Counted from the stretch's first letter, positions 36,439 through 45,298 are shown. The stretch: 64,000 nt of DNA from Paracoccaceae bacterium (GCA_024742575.1 JANSYF010000005.1:1-64000); one strand, 5' to 3'. Numbers and translations: made by a program. Notes: generated by a model not told the origin, from the sequence alone.

Positions 36439-37083
36439 TCAGGTCAGCCGGGCAAGAAATTCGGTAAGGTCAGATGCGTGGTGGTGGATATGGTCGGCCG
36501 CTACCGCGTCCGGGGCCACATGGACCGTGCGCATGCCCATCGCGTGCGGAGCGGCCAAGTTGCGTGGATCATCCTCAAACATCGCAGCGCTTCGTGTGTC
36601 AGTGCCATCGCGGCCAAACACTTTTTCGAACGCGCTGCGCTCTGGTTTGGGGTGATAATCGGCGTGCTCAACGCCATAGACCGCGTCGAAAATCCCATCA
36701 AGACCGCGCGCTTTCAGCACGTTGCGGGCATACGGTTCCGACCCGTTTGTGTAGACGATCTTTCGCCCCGGCAGATCGCGGATTAGCGATGCCAGATATG
36801 GGTCTTCAGACAGGACGGTGAAGTCGATGTCATGCACTTCGTGTAGGTACGGGGTTGGGTCAACATCATGTTCGCGCATCAACCCGGCCAGGGTGGTCCC
36901 GTAGGTTTTCCAGTATTGGACGCGCAGTGTATTCGCCCGCTCCTTTTCGACGCCCAGCGACTCCATGACAAACTTCGTCATCCGCACTTCGATCTGATCG
37001 AACAGGCGCACGGCAGGTGAATACAAGGTGTTGTCGAGATCGAACACCCAATGGCGGACATGTGTGAAAGCGGATTTTACCAT
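36439..37083 (-). CDS. HAD-family pyrimidine 5'-nucleotidase-like phosphatase
   Basis: 214 aa from ATG 37083. HAD motif I is FDLDNTLYSP near residue 13, motif II IVYTNGSEPYA near residue 107, motif III lysine in DYHPKPERSAFEKV, and motif IV FEDDPRNLAAPHAMG. The FDLDNTLY start and the alpha-helical cap match the SDT1/pyrimidine 5'-nucleotidase type. It is a cytoplasmic phosphatase, probably acting on nucleoside monophosphates or similar small substrates. Divergent from the GntR regulator at 37187. Confidence 0.85.
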   Translation of the reverse strand: MVKSAFTHVRHWVFDLDNTLYSPAVRLFDQIEVRMTKFVMESLGVEKERANTLRVQYWKTYGTTLAGLMREHDVDPTPYLHEVHDIDFTVLSEDPYLASLIRDLPGRKIVYTNGSEPYARNVLKARGLDGIFDAVYGVEHADYHPKPERSAFEKVFGRDGTDTRSAAMFEDDPRNLAAPHAMGMRTVHVAPDAVAADHIHHHASDLTEFLARLT

Positions 37084-37186
37084 ACCCCGCAAACTAGGTG
37101 TCCCAACTGGGCGCGGCAATGGCTGAACTTGCGTCTTTTGATGAACCAGCGCTATCGTGCTGGAACTTGGATAGGGATCACGCAGT

Positions 37187-37837
37187 ATGAAAGATGTGAA
37201 GCCTCCTCAGAAGGACGCGTATTCGTCGATCCTCGAGGCGATTGATGTGGGTGTTTACCGGCCGGGAGACCGGTTGGTGGAAAGTGATTTGGCTGAACGG
37301 TTTGGCATGTCACGGACACCAATACGCGAGGCGTTGCAGCGGCTTGAAACGCAATCACTGCTGACGCGGGACGGGCGATCGCTGATCGTGGCCTCGCTTG
37401 ACCATAACCAAATGGCCGAGCTTTACGTGGTCCGCACCGAACTTGAGGGGTTGGCCGCGCGCCTTGCTGCCCGGCATGCCACCGAAGAAGAGGTGCAAGT
37501 GCTTCAGGACATGGTGGATGACGACCGTGCTTTGTTAAATGACCCATCCGCCCTCGCGCGGGCGAACCGTCGGTTTCACAAGCAGATCCACCTAGCCTCG
37601 CACAACCGCTTTCTTGTGCAGCAGCTTGATCTTGTGCATCGCTCGATGGCGTTGATGGCAACCACATCTTTGGCGGCGCAGGGACGGGGAGAGATCGCCT
37701 TGGCCGAACATCAGGCGATTGTTGATGCCATCACCCAGCGCAACGAAGATGCGGCGTACAAAGCGTTGCGCGATCATATTTCGGTTGCCTTTGTCACACG
37801 ATTGAAGCTCGACTCGATGGCCAAAGATCAGGTCTAA
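37187..37837 (+). CDS. GntR-family regulator, FCD subgroup
   Basis: 216 aa. The winged helix at about residues 10-75 includes GVYRPGDRLVESDLAERFGMSRTPIREALQRLE, quoted in part as LAERFGMSRTPIREALQRLE. The FCD ligand domain (about 85-210) has LYVVRTELEGLAARLAARHA, NRRFHKQIHLASHN and the metal-binding His of EHQAIVDAI. Such proteins usually respond to small carboxylates or sugar acids. The flanking genes (a phosphatase and a glycosyltransferase) give no obvious target. The stop abuts the stop of the convergent glycosyltransferase. Confidence 0.88.
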   Translation: MKDVKPPQKDAYSSILEAIDVGVYRPGDRLVESDLAERFGMSRTPIREALQRLETQSLLTRDGRSLIVASLDHNQMAELYVVRTELEGLAARLAARHATEEEVQVLQDMVDDDRALLNDPSALARANRRFHKQIHLASHNRFLVQQLDLVHRSMALMATTSLAAQGRGEIALAEHQAIVDAITQRNEDAAYKALRDHISVAFVTRLKLDSMAKDQV

Positions 37838-39640
37838 TCAGCGGATCGTTTCGTGGATGTCACCGCCGGGCACGTCCGGTTCTGATCGGCCATGCTCAGT
37901 CTTGTCCCAGTAGAAGGGTTTGAAGACCAGTTCGGACCACGCTTTGTAGACTGCAAAAACGCCGAGCGGAAAATAGAAGAACATCATTGGCACCCATTGC
38001 ATAAGGCCTTCATGCTGGGTGCGGGCGACCGCTACGAACCCGGTAAGCAAGGACACCAGTTCCGCTAAAATAAAAAGGGCCAGAAGGCCCTTTACCCAAT
38101 CTGCCGGGATCACCTCGAACAAGGGGGTCGTGACCCCTACAAAAACCAGCCAGAATGACCAAAGCGCGGGGGCCAAGGTGAATTGCAGGATGGTGGTTAA
38201 GAAAAACACCTGAAACCCCAGAAATTTGCGCGCGCCGATCTCTCGCAAAAGCAGGAAAGGGCGGCGCATGTGGACAAGATACGTGATGATGTATCCCTTG
38301 AGCCAGCGGGACCGTTGCCGAACCCAAGGAACGATACGATTGTTCGCCTCTTCCCGCGTAACCGTGGGGATGAGGATGGTGCGATAACCGAAACGATAAA
38401 GGCGGATACCAAGGTCCGCATCTTCGGTCACGTTGTGTGCGTCCCATCCACCAACATGTTTTAGCGCGGCCCGTTTCAGGAAAACCGTCGTGCCACCAAG
38501 CGGTATCGGCAGGCCCAGCCGCGCCGCGCCCGCCAGAACGATGCGGAACCAAATGGCGTATTCAATGGTAAAACACCGCGCAAGTGCGTTGGATTTTGTG
38601 TTGTAGAAATCCAAAATGCCCTGAACGCAGGCCACCTCGGACGGCGCTTGATGGAAAGCCTCGACCACCCGCTCGATCTGGTCGATGGCCGGAGCATCCT
38701 CGGCATCCAGCACGCCGATTATATCGCCGCGCGTGTGAGCCAATGCATAGTTCAGCGCGCGGGGTTTGGTGGTGAGCTGCCCATCCGGCACGCTCACGAC
38801 GCGCATCCATGGGGGTAGCGATACTTCGTTTATCATTTGGCGGGTCTTGTTGTCTTTGGCTTCCAGAACCAAGACCACGTCCAGAAGCGATTTCGGGTAG
38901 GTCAGACGCGACAGCCGCAGAACCAGCGCGTTGGCAATAGCCGCTTCGCGGAACAGGGGAACAATCAGGCTCACCACTGGTTTCTCGGCAAGGGGCACAT
39001 CGATTGGGCGATCAGGAGGCTTTTTGTACCCGGCCAAGAATACTGCGATTTTGAACACCAGCGTTGCGATCAGGTTGATCACGGCGACGGCGGTGATCCC
39101 CGCGAAAAAGACGTTTGGGAACAGATAGATCAAGGCCAGACTTATGCCGAAAAACAATGACGCTAGTAGACCGCGTGACAGGCTGAGCTTGTTGATGTCC
39201 CGGCAACTGTAGTCATCCGGAACCAGCCTTTCCGCGCGATCGGCAAGGTAGTCGCAATGGCGGTCTTCGACGATCCGCAGCAAATCCTCTTCGGCGACAT
39301 CGGCAAACAGAACCGGCCCGATAAGTTGCTCCATGATGTCACGCAATTGCGTGCGATCTCGATCAGGCAGGGTGCCGACAAGGATCGCGTCGCCAACCCG
39401 GCCCCAAGGCAGAACCCGGTACTCAAGACAGAATTCCGGAGGAAGCAGCCCGTCCAGTTCTGGATCGGGTGGATAGGTGCCGGGGTTAAGTCGACGATGC
39501 TGCCCAGAAATCTGACGGGCCTGATGCAACACCTGAATTGTGTCCACATCGCGCGCTGCAATCGTCGCATTGCCAGACGAGCGATGCGCTGGTGTCAGCA
39601 CAAATGGTGTCTCAAACCGTGATACTGATCTTCCGAACAT
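37838..39640 (-). CDS. Membrane glycosyltransferase (GT2) with N-terminal MshEN/GspE-N-like domain
   Basis: 600 aa. Residues 35-150 resemble the N-terminal domain of type II secretion/MshE ATPases, a possible c-di-GMP-binding module (LPPEFCLEYRVLPWGRVGDAILVGTL, LIGPVLFADVAEEDLLRIVE, quoted in part). Two helices follow (about 175-220). The GT2 catalytic domain has PVVSLIVPLFREA, IIGVLDAEDAP (DxD-like), NVTEDADLGIRLYRFG (TED) and RQRSRWLKGY (Q/RxxRW), and the C-terminus has four or so helices. This is the architecture of a processive polysaccharide synthase. The product is unknown. Confidence 0.85.
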   Translation of the reverse strand: MFGRSVSRFETPFVLTPAHRSSGNATIAARDVDTIQVLHQARQISGQHRRLNPGTYPPDPELDGLLPPEFCLEYRVLPWGRVGDAILVGTLPDRDRTQLRDIMEQLIGPVLFADVAEEDLLRIVEDRHCDYLADRAERLVPDDYSCRDINKLSLSRGLLASLFFGISLALIYLFPNVFFAGITAVAVINLIATLVFKIAVFLAGYKKPPDRPIDVPLAEKPVVSLIVPLFREAAIANALVLRLSRLTYPKSLLDVVLVLEAKDNKTRQMINEVSLPPWMRVVSVPDGQLTTKPRALNYALAHTRGDIIGVLDAEDAPAIDQIERVVEAFHQAPSEVACVQGILDFYNTKSNALARCFTIEYAIWFRIVLAGAARLGLPIPLGGTTVFLKRAALKHVGGWDAHNVTEDADLGIRLYRFGYRTILIPTVTREEANNRIVPWVRQRSRWLKGYIITYLVHMRRPFLLLREIGARKFLGFQVFFLTTILQFTLAPALWSFWLVFVGVTTPLFEVIPADWVKGLLALFILAELVSLLTGFVAVARTQHEGLMQWVPMMFFYFPLGVFAVYKAWSELVFKPFYWDKTEHGRSEPDVPGGDIHETIR

Positions 39641-39705
39641 ATGCCCCCCGGACTGATCCGGGAGTCAGATAATCTGCAAACGGTTAAGCGGTGGTTAATG
39701 CCCGC

Positions 39706-40875
39706 TTAGGCGCTGACAGTCTTCCGAGCAGCTATCGAGGCGGCGAAGCGTTCGAACAGGTAGAAGCTGTCCTGTGGGCCGGGGCTTGCCTCGGGGTGTT
39801 GCTGAACCGAGAACACTGGCCGGTCGGCCATGCGGATGCCGCAGTTCGAACCGTCAAAAAGCGACACATGCGTTTCCAGAACACCCGTAGGCAGGGTTTG
39901 GCTGTCCACTGCGAAGCCATGGTTCATAGACGTGATCTCGACTTTGCCAGTCTCTGTGTCTTTCACCGGGTGGTTTGCGCCGTGGTGGCCGTGGTTCATC
40001 TTGACCGTCTTCGCGCCAAGCGCGAGTGCAAGCATCTGGTGGCCAAGGCAAATGCCGAACATCGGCAAATCGGTCTCGTTTAGTATTTTTTGGATCATCG
40101 GCACGGCATAGACGCCGGTCGCAGCCGGATCACCCGGACCGTTCGACAGGAACACACCATCGGGCTTGTGCGCCAGCACATCTTGCGCAGTTGCTGTTGC
40201 CGGAAGCACGGTTACGTCGCAGCCCGCGCTTGCAAGACAACGCAGGATGTTGCGCTTTGCGCCATAATCAATGGCGACCACCTTGTGCTTGGGGTCGGTC
40301 TGGCGGGTGTAGCCTTCGGGCCAAGCCCACCGCATTTCGTCCCAGCGGTATGATTGTGCGCAAGTGACGTCTTTGGCCAAGTCCAGCCCTTCAAGACCGG
40401 GGAACGCGCGTGCCTTTTCAACCAAGGCCGCGATGTCGAACTTACCTTCAGGATTGTGCTCCAATGCCACATGCGGCGCACCAAGTTGCCGGATTGCGCG
40501 AGTCAGGCGGCGGGTGTCGATGCCGCCGATGGCAATCCGCCCCCGGGCCGCAAGCCACTCACTCAGTTCCTGCACAGCGCGCCAGTTCGAGCTTTGCGTC
40601 GGCATCCACTTGACGACCATACCTTCCGCCACTGGATCGCCGGTTTCATCGTCATCCGGGTTCACACCCACATTGCCGATATGCGGGAAGGTGAAGGTCA
40701 CGATCTGGCCCGCGTAAGATGGGTCGGTCATGATTTCCTGATAGCCGGTCATCGCGGTGTTGAAGCACAGTTCCGCTACCGATGTGCCGATTGCGCCAAA
40801 GCCCTGACCGTAGAAAACAGTGCCATCCGCAAGGGCAAGGCAGGCGGTCGGTGTGTCATTCATAGGCTGGGACAT
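39706..40875 (-). CDS. carA: Carbamoyl-phosphate synthase small (glutaminase) subunit
   Basis: Provides ammonia from glutamine to CarB for carbamoyl phosphate, feeding arginine and pyrimidine synthesis. 389 aa from the ATG at 40875, with GGAG seven bases upstream; the track's longer start has none. The N-terminal domain has LADGTVFYGQGFGA and TSVAELCFNTAMTGYQEIMTD. The class I amidotransferase domain carries the nucleophile elbow FGICLGHQMLALALGAKT (Cys) and HPEASPGPQDS with the catalytic His and nearby acid. It is divergent from the yqeY-type gene. Confidence 0.96.
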   Translation of the reverse strand: MSQPMNDTPTACLALADGTVFYGQGFGAIGTSVAELCFNTAMTGYQEIMTDPSYAGQIVTFTFPHIGNVGVNPDDDETGDPVAEGMVVKWMPTQSSNWRAVQELSEWLAARGRIAIGGIDTRRLTRAIRQLGAPHVALEHNPEGKFDIAALVEKARAFPGLEGLDLAKDVTCAQSYRWDEMRWAWPEGYTRQTDPKHKVVAIDYGAKRNILRCLASAGCDVTVLPATATAQDVLAHKPDGVFLSNGPGDPAATGVYAVPMIQKILNETDLPMFGICLGHQMLALALGAKTVKMNHGHHGANHPVKDTETGKVEITSMNHGFAVDSQTLPTGVLETHVSLFDGSNCGIRMADRPVFSVQQHPEASPGPQDSFYLFERFAASIAARKTVSA

Positions 40876-41054
40876 GGCGCGACTCCGCAAGGGTAAAATC
40901 TCGCGGAACCTAAGGCTGCACCGCTCTGTGGTCAAGGGAGCAGGAAAAATGTGATATATATACTTTTCAATGACTTAGCGTGCGGCGTCAGCGCTTGCGT
41001 CTAAAGGGGTCCTCGCTTAATGTGCGCGCTCGTTTAACCTTGGGATAGGAACTC
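40876..41054. promoter_or_regulatory. carA / yqeY divergent promoter region
   Basis: 179 bp with an A/T-rich centre (GTGATATATATACTTTTC near 40950), the most AT-rich stretch locally and the probable site of promoter -10 elements. No ORF or clear repeat is visible. No attenuator or PyrR/arginine box was recognised. Confidence 0.35.
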
Positions 41055-41519
41055 ATGGACCTTCGCACCCGGCTCAATACGTCTGTCAAGCAGGCGATGC
41101 GCGACAAGGACAGTGCACGGCTTTCGACCCTTCGTCTGATCAATGCCGCGATCAAGGATCGCGACATCGCAGCGCGCGGGGATGGCAACGAAGATGGGGT
41201 GGGGGACGACGAAGTCCTTGGCATCCTTGGTAAAATGGTCAAACAGCGCAGGGACACCGCCAAGACCTACGAAGAGGGTGGGCGACTTGATCTCGCGGAA
41301 CGCGAATTGTCCGAGATTGGCGTGATCGAAGAATTCCTACCGCGCAAGCTTTCAGATGATGAAGTGAAAAACGCTGTGGATGCCGCGGTGTCTGAGACCG
41401 GCGCTTCGTCGATCCGCGACATGGGGCGTGTCATGGGCGCGCTCAAGTCGAAATACACGGGCCAGATGGATTTCGGCGCGGTCGGCGGCATGGTGAAAGA
41501 TCGCCTCTCGGCTCTTTGA
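41055..41519 (+). CDS. GatB/YqeY domain protein
   Basis: 154 aa, a single GatB/YqeY domain: MRDKDSARLSTLRLINAAIKDRDIA at the N-terminus, then KMVKQRRDTAKTYEEGGRLDLAERELSEI and IEEFLPRKLSDDEV, ending MGRVMGALKSKYTGQMDFGAVGGMVKDRL, quoted in part. This domain is the tRNA-binding tail of GatB; the free-standing protein may bind tRNA or aid amidotransferase activity. It commonly lies near carA or dnaG/rpoD in alphaproteobacteria. AGGA lies before the ATG. The third double-palindrome element begins right after the stop. Confidence 0.92.
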   Translation: MDLRTRLNTSVKQAMRDKDSARLSTLRLINAAIKDRDIAARGDGNEDGVGDDEVLGILGKMVKQRRDTAKTYEEGGRLDLAERELSEIGVIEEFLPRKLSDDEVKNAVDAAVSETGASSIRDMGRVMGALKSKYTGQMDFGAVGGMVKDRLSAL

Positions 41520-41525
41520 ACAGGT

Positions 41526-41566
41526 GCGTTTCCGTCAACGGAAACGCGGAACTGCGTTGACGCAGT
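41526..41566. repeat. Double-palindrome extragenic repeat, copy 3 (diverged, inverted)
   Basis: GCGTTTCCG-tcaa-CGGAAACGC (41526-41547) is followed by ACTGCGT-tg-ACGCAGT (41551-41566), starting 7 bp after the yqeY stop. Read on the minus strand the order is a TGCGT-type hairpin then a TTTCsG-type hairpin, as in copies 1 and 2, with GTTGAC/GTCAAC centres instead of GTCGAC. It is therefore a diverged member in the opposite orientation. Confidence 0.7.
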
Positions 41567-41577
41567 GCCTTGCCATG

Positions 41578-42474
41578 TCACAGCCTGAAATCATCCCTGA
41601 TCGTTTCAAGCGTGTCGGTGTCGTCAATTCGGTAGGATTGCACAAACCGCGTCTTGTATCCCACGCGGCCCCGACGCGCGCCAAAATTCTCGCCATGGTT
41701 CAGCATGTAAAGCACTGAAGGGCGCGACAGTGGGTGCAGCGATTGCCCTGCAAGTGCTGCGAGATACGGAAACATCCGATGTTCGTGCTGGGTCATCTCG
41801 GTCAGAAATGTGGTCGTCTCTGGCACGGATGGATCATGATAAAGCGCCGCGCAGCTGCCACAGAGCTTCCAGAACGGCTTGCGCATCGGTGCTGACAAAC
41901 TGCGCATGTCAGCAAGGCCTATATCGCCGGTGGACACGTCCATCACGTACCCCGATTGCACAAGGTATCCGCCGTGCTCTTGCTGCTTAAGCATCTCGCG
42001 CACGGTGCCTTGTCGCAGCAGATCATCCGCATCAAAAGACATCACATACCCCGGCGCATCCGCCAAATCGGAAAGCGCTTCACCCAGAACGCGCAGCTTG
42101 CGCCACTTGTCGTTACCGGGTGTTGGGTCGGTGAAGGGCAGGTAGGTGATGCGCGGGTCATCCGGCAGGTCGGGCCGGGATTGGCAACAGACCGCAGCGC
42201 GCCAGTTAGCGCTGTCTTGCGCAACAAACCCATCCAGAGTTGTCCTGAGCCGCGCCGCCACCGCATCCCAATCACCAACTTGATCGGGGCCGACCATTGG
42301 CAATAGGAACGTCACCTGTTGGGCCTTCTCTTGGTGCAGGCCCTTCGCACGAACCGCAAGCGCCGCGCGTTCAGAGGCGACCATGTCCGCCGTGGGATTG
42401 ATCCGTCCGAACAGGGTGCTGCGCAGTAAATGCCGCGCACGGGTAAGTTTCGGGACGGCGGGAACCTGTGCCAT
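41578..42474 (-). CDS. Putative glycosyltransferase (GT-A-like)
   Basis: 298 aa, with no membrane segment seen. After a basic N-terminus of about 50 residues, VTFLLPMVGPDQVGDWDAV opens a nucleotide-sugar-binding fold; NDKWRKLRVLGEAL and YVMSFDADDLLRQGTV supply a K and a DADD acid cluster typical of GT-A enzymes, and HEHRMFPYLAALAG with YMLNHGENFGARRG lies near the C-terminus. The acceptor and donor are unknown. It ends next to the double-palindrome copy after yqeY, and runs in the same direction as DUF2244 upstream. Confidence 0.7.
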   Translation of the reverse strand: MAQVPAVPKLTRARHLLRSTLFGRINPTADMVASERAALAVRAKGLHQEKAQQVTFLLPMVGPDQVGDWDAVAARLRTTLDGFVAQDSANWRAAVCCQSRPDLPDDPRITYLPFTDPTPGNDKWRKLRVLGEALSDLADAPGYVMSFDADDLLRQGTVREMLKQQEHGGYLVQSGYVMDVSTGDIGLADMRSLSAPMRKPFWKLCGSCAALYHDPSVPETTTFLTEMTQHEHRMFPYLAALAGQSLHPLSRPSVLYMLNHGENFGARRGRVGYKTRFVQSYRIDDTDTLETIRDDFRL

Positions 42475-42485
42475 GAAGCCTCGTG

Positions 42486-42977
42486 TCAGGGGGTGGCGAT
42501 GCGCCGAACCTTCTCACTCAGCTCTGCGTATAGCTCTTTGCGTTCGTCTTCGCTCAGAAACGCGCCGATCTCAACCTCTCTTCCGGCACCCGACAGCGTG
42601 ACGTAATGCGGCACCGGCCCACCTTTCTGGTGCATGTTCACTTGCGTCCAGTACGGGTTGCAGTGCCATTCCTGCGGCGCACTTTTGGGTGTCTGCCGCG
42701 TCAGGTGCAGATCCTCAGGCGTCAGGGTCAGCACTTCCATGATCTGCAAATCCCGTTCGTTCCGTCGCAGCGCGTACCACATCGCCCCCAGCGCCATGAG
42801 CATGAAGGGCAGGATACCCCACAGCAGCACCGTCCCGATCAGCCCATAAAGCGGGATCGTCGACAGGGCGAAGATGCCAAGGATGGTGGCGGCAAACCCA
42901 TGGGCAGGCAGCGATTGGTGCGGCCAGAGGCGAAGCTCAGTGGTCTCGTGAGAGTCGTCGGTCCATGTATACGGCAT
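42486..42977 (-). CDS. DUF2244 membrane protein
   Basis: 163 aa. A short N-terminus (WTDDSHETTELRLWPHQSL) leads to two transmembrane helices at about residues 26-48 and 50-67, then a soluble beta-rich domain with RNERDLQIMEVLTLTPEDLHL, PYWTQVNMHQKGGPVPHYVTL and VEIGAFLSEDERKELYAEL, quoted in part. This is the DUF2244 pattern, often found beside cytochrome oxidase genes in alphaproteobacteria, as here with ctaD (the TA pair lies between). A role with the oxidase is suggested by the neighbourhood only. Confidence 0.85.
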   Translation of the reverse strand: MPYTWTDDSHETTELRLWPHQSLPAHGFAATILGIFALSTIPLYGLIGTVLLWGILPFMLMALGAMWYALRRNERDLQIMEVLTLTPEDLHLTRQTPKSAPQEWHCNPYWTQVNMHQKGGPVPHYVTLSGAGREVEIGAFLSEDERKELYAELSEKVRRIATP

Positions 42978-42983
42978 GGCGTT

Positions 42984-43283
42984 TCAATACCCGGTCATAA
43001 GAAGATCGCAAGCGCGGATGATTTCGTCGCGCTGATGCGCGGCTGAGCCGATATATGTGCCAAGCTCTTTCTTCGTCAAAGTGGCGATTTCCGTGCTTTG
43101 CAGTCTAAGCGTAACATCACCAAGAAAGAGTTTGGGGGACAGGTGTTTCAACGGCGGTTCCGGCCAGTTCTCGGGCACCAATCGCGCGACAACGCGGGTG
43201 GCGAGGCTTTCGAACGTGTCGCTTTGCAGGACAAGGACATGGATGTCGTTTGAGGTTCGATACACATCAAATTGACGCGCCAT
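42984..43283 (-). CDS. ccdB: CcdB-family toxin
   Basis: A type II toxin of the gyrase-poison CcdB family. 99 aa from the ATG at 43283 (MARQFDVYRTSNDIHVLVLQ). CcdB features include the N-terminal FDVYR, the central RVVARLVP, HLSPKLFLGDVTLRL, and the C-terminal IIRACDLLMTGY, where the usual IxxAxDxLxxG pattern of gyrase-contacting residues is kept. The GTG at 43292 (track) would overlap the antitoxin stop; GGAAG sits 8 bases before the ATG. Immediately downstream of the antitoxin. Confidence 0.88.
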   Translation of the reverse strand: MARQFDVYRTSNDIHVLVLQSDTFESLATRVVARLVPENWPEPPLKHLSPKLFLGDVTLRLQSTEIATLTKKELGTYIGSAAHQRDEIIRACDLLMTGY

Positions 43284-43285
43284 AC

Positions 43286-43507
43286 CTACCACTTCCGATA
43301 GGCGTCGAGTGGCAGTCCGTCCTGCTCGACCCGCCGATTGTAAGCCTCAATTGCGTGCCGGTTCTCATCCGCCCAACGCGCGGCTTCGGCTTTCCGAACT
43401 TCGCCTTCGATCCCCGCTTCGGCTGCGCGGGACAGGTTCACGCCTGCATCCTTGGCACGGGCGATGAGGTCGGCGTCTAGGCTGAGACTGGTGGATTTGC
43501 GTGGCAT
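43286..43507 (-). CDS. ccdA: CcdA-family antitoxin
   Basis: 73 aa. The N-terminus RKSTSLSLDADLIARAKDAGVNLSRAAEAGI is a ribbon-helix-helix DNA-binding domain, and the C-terminal tail ENRHAIEAYNRRVEQDGLPL is the flexible CcdA segment that wraps and neutralises CcdB. It precedes the toxin by two bases, the expected order for an antitoxin-first operon. The inverted repeat 33 bp upstream is a candidate autoregulatory operator. Confidence 0.9.
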   Translation of the reverse strand: MPRKSTSLSLDADLIARAKDAGVNLSRAAEAGIEGEVRKAEAARWADENRHAIEAYNRRVEQDGLPLDAYRKW

Positions 43508-43539
43508 AGACAGGCTCCTGTGTTCCGAACGCTACCGTA

Positions 43540-43567
43540 AAACCTACCCGCAAACAACGGTAGGTTT
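43540..43567. promoter_or_regulatory. Inverted repeat upstream of ccdA, candidate operator
   Basis: AAACCTACC and GGTAGGTTT form perfect 9 bp arms around a 10-base loop, 33 bp upstream of the ccdA start. TA antitoxins of this fold usually repress their own promoter through such repeats. An RNA hairpin role is not excluded. Confidence 0.55.
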
Positions 43568-43574
43568 AATAGCA

Positions 43575-43604
43575 AAAGGCCCCGGCATTTCCACCGGGGC
43601 CTTT
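43575..43604 (-). terminator. Intrinsic terminator after ctaD
   Basis: Stem AAAGGCCCCGG/CCGGGGCCTTT with an 8-base loop, about 20 bp beyond the ctaD stop on the minus strand, followed there by TTTTGCTATT. The A/T-flanked stem would also work towards the plus strand. Confidence 0.85.
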
Positions 43605-43624
43605 CGTTTCCACTCAAACACAGA

Positions 43625-45298
43625 TTAGTGCGCGTGTGTCTTTTCCCAGTCTTCCCGCTTCGGCAGCTGCTCGAACGTGTGCTCGGGCGGCGGGGAGGGC
43701 AGGGTCCATTCCAGCGTGTCTGCGTATTCATTCCACGGGTTCTTCGCAGTCTCGGTACGGCCTTTTGCAAGGCTCCATGCGATCACACCGATGAAGAACA
43801 GGAACGATGCGAAGGACAAGAAAGCGCCCCAGCTCGAGATGTAGTTCCAGTATGCGAACGCTTCGGGGTAGTCGATGTAACGACGCGGCATACCCTGACG
43901 GCCCAAGAAGTGCTGTGGGAAGAACGTGATGTTCGTGCCGATGAAGAACGTCCAGAAGTGCAGCTTGCCAGCCCATTCCGGGTACATCTTGCCCGTCATC
44001 TTGGGGAAGTAGAAGTAGATCCCCGCAAAGATACCGAACACTGCACCAAGGCTCATCACGTAGTGGAAGTGTGCAACAACGTAGTAGGTGTCGTGATACG
44101 CACGGTCCACAGCGGCTTGGCTCAGAACGATCCCGGTCACACCACCAACGGTGAACAGGAACAAGAAGCCAAACGCCCAAAGCATCGGTGTCTTGAACTC
44201 GATCGAGCCGCCCCACATCGTGGCGATCCACGAGAAGATCTTGACCCCGGTCGGAACCGCGATGACCATCGTGGCTAGCATGAAGTAGGACTGCTGAGTC
44301 AGCGACATACCCACGGTGTACATGTGGTGCGCCCATACGACAAAGCCCAGGGCGCCGATCGCGATGATCGCCCAGACCATCGGCAGGTAGCCAAAGACGG
44401 GCTTGCGGCTGAACGTGGCGATGACGTGGCTGATGATGCCGAACGCCGGCAGGATAACGATATACACTTCCGGGTGGCCAAAGAACCACAGGATGTGCTG
44501 GTAAAGAACCGGATCACCACCGCCTGCGGGGTCAAAGAAGGTCGTGCCGAAGTTACGGTCTGTGAGCAACATGGTGATCGCGCCCGCCAAAACCGGCAGC
44601 GCCAGAAGGATCAGCCAAGCGGTGACAAAGATCGACCAAGCAAACAGCGGTACCTTAAAGAGCGACATGCCCGGAGCGCGCATGTTCAGGAACGTGGTGA
44701 TCACGTTGATCGCACCAAGGATCGACGAGGCACCCGAGACGTGGACCGCAAAGATCGCGAGGTCCATCGACATGCCACCCTCATTTGTCGATAGCGGTGG
44801 GTACAGAACCCAGCCCACACCAGAGCCAAGCTGGCCGTTACCGCCCGGTGCAAAGACCGAACAGATCGCCAAGGTCGTACCGGCCACGAAAAGCCAGAAG
44901 GACAAGTTGTTCAGACGCGGAAACGCCATGTCCGGCGCACCAATCTGCAACGGCATGAAGTAGTTGCCAAAACCGCCGAAAAGCGCCGGGATAACCACGA
45001 AGAACATCATCAAGATGCCGTGTCCGGTGATCAAAACGTTCCAAAGATGGCCGTTCGGGGTACATTCGCCAACCGCTGCTGCGGTCAGGCGGGCGCCTTC
45101 CATACACATGTATTGAACACCGGGGTTCATAAGCTCCATGCGCATGTAAACGGTAAAGGCCACCGAGATGAAGCCCGCGAGGCCCGCAACGATCAGGTAG
45201 AGAATCCCGATATCTTTGTGGTTCGTGGACATGAACCAGCGGGTGAAAAAGCCGCGCTGGTCTTCGTGTTCGTGGCCGTGAATGGCGGCGTCTGCCAT
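43625..45298 (-). CDS. ctaD: Cytochrome c oxidase (aa3-type) subunit I
   Basis: The catalytic haem-copper subunit of the terminal oxidase in the inner membrane. 557 aa from ATG 45298, behind AGGAGG; the track's longer start is wrong. Twelve hydrophobic segments. Key sites: [16 protein letters not shown] at the start, [15 protein letters not shown] (haem a His), [17 protein letters not shown] (CuB His and the His-Tyr pair), [11 protein letters not shown] (CuB His pair), and [16 protein letters not shown] (haem ligands). The other oxidase subunits are not in the window. The 5' region contains an FNR-type box. Confidence 0.97.
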   Translation of the reverse strand: MADAAIHGHEHEDQRGFFTRWFMSTNHKDIGILYLIVAGLAGFISVAFTVYMRMELMNPGVQYMCMEGARLTAAAVGECTPNGHLWNVLITGHGILMMFFVVIPALFGGFGNYFMPLQIGAPDMAFPRLNNLSFWLFVAGTTLAICSVFAPGGNGQLGSGVGWVLYPPLSTNEGGMSMDLAIFAVHVSGASSILGAINVITTFLNMRAPGMSLFKVPLFAWSIFVTAWLILLALPVLAGAITMLLTDRNFGTTFFDPAGGGDPVLYQHILWFFGHPEVYIVILPAFGIISHVIATFSRKPVFGYLPMVWAIIAIGALGFVVWAHHMYTVGMSLTQQSYFMLATMVIAVPTGVKIFSWIATMWGGSIEFKTPMLWAFGFLFLFTVGGVTGIVLSQAAVDRAYHDTYYVVAHFHYVMSLGAVFGIFAGIYFYFPKMTGKMYPEWAGKLHFWTFFIGTNITFFPQHFLGRQGMPRRYIDYPEAFAYWNYISSWGAFLSFASFLFFIGVIAWSLAKGRTETAKNPWNEYADTLEWTLPSPPPEHTFEQLPKREDWEKTHAH

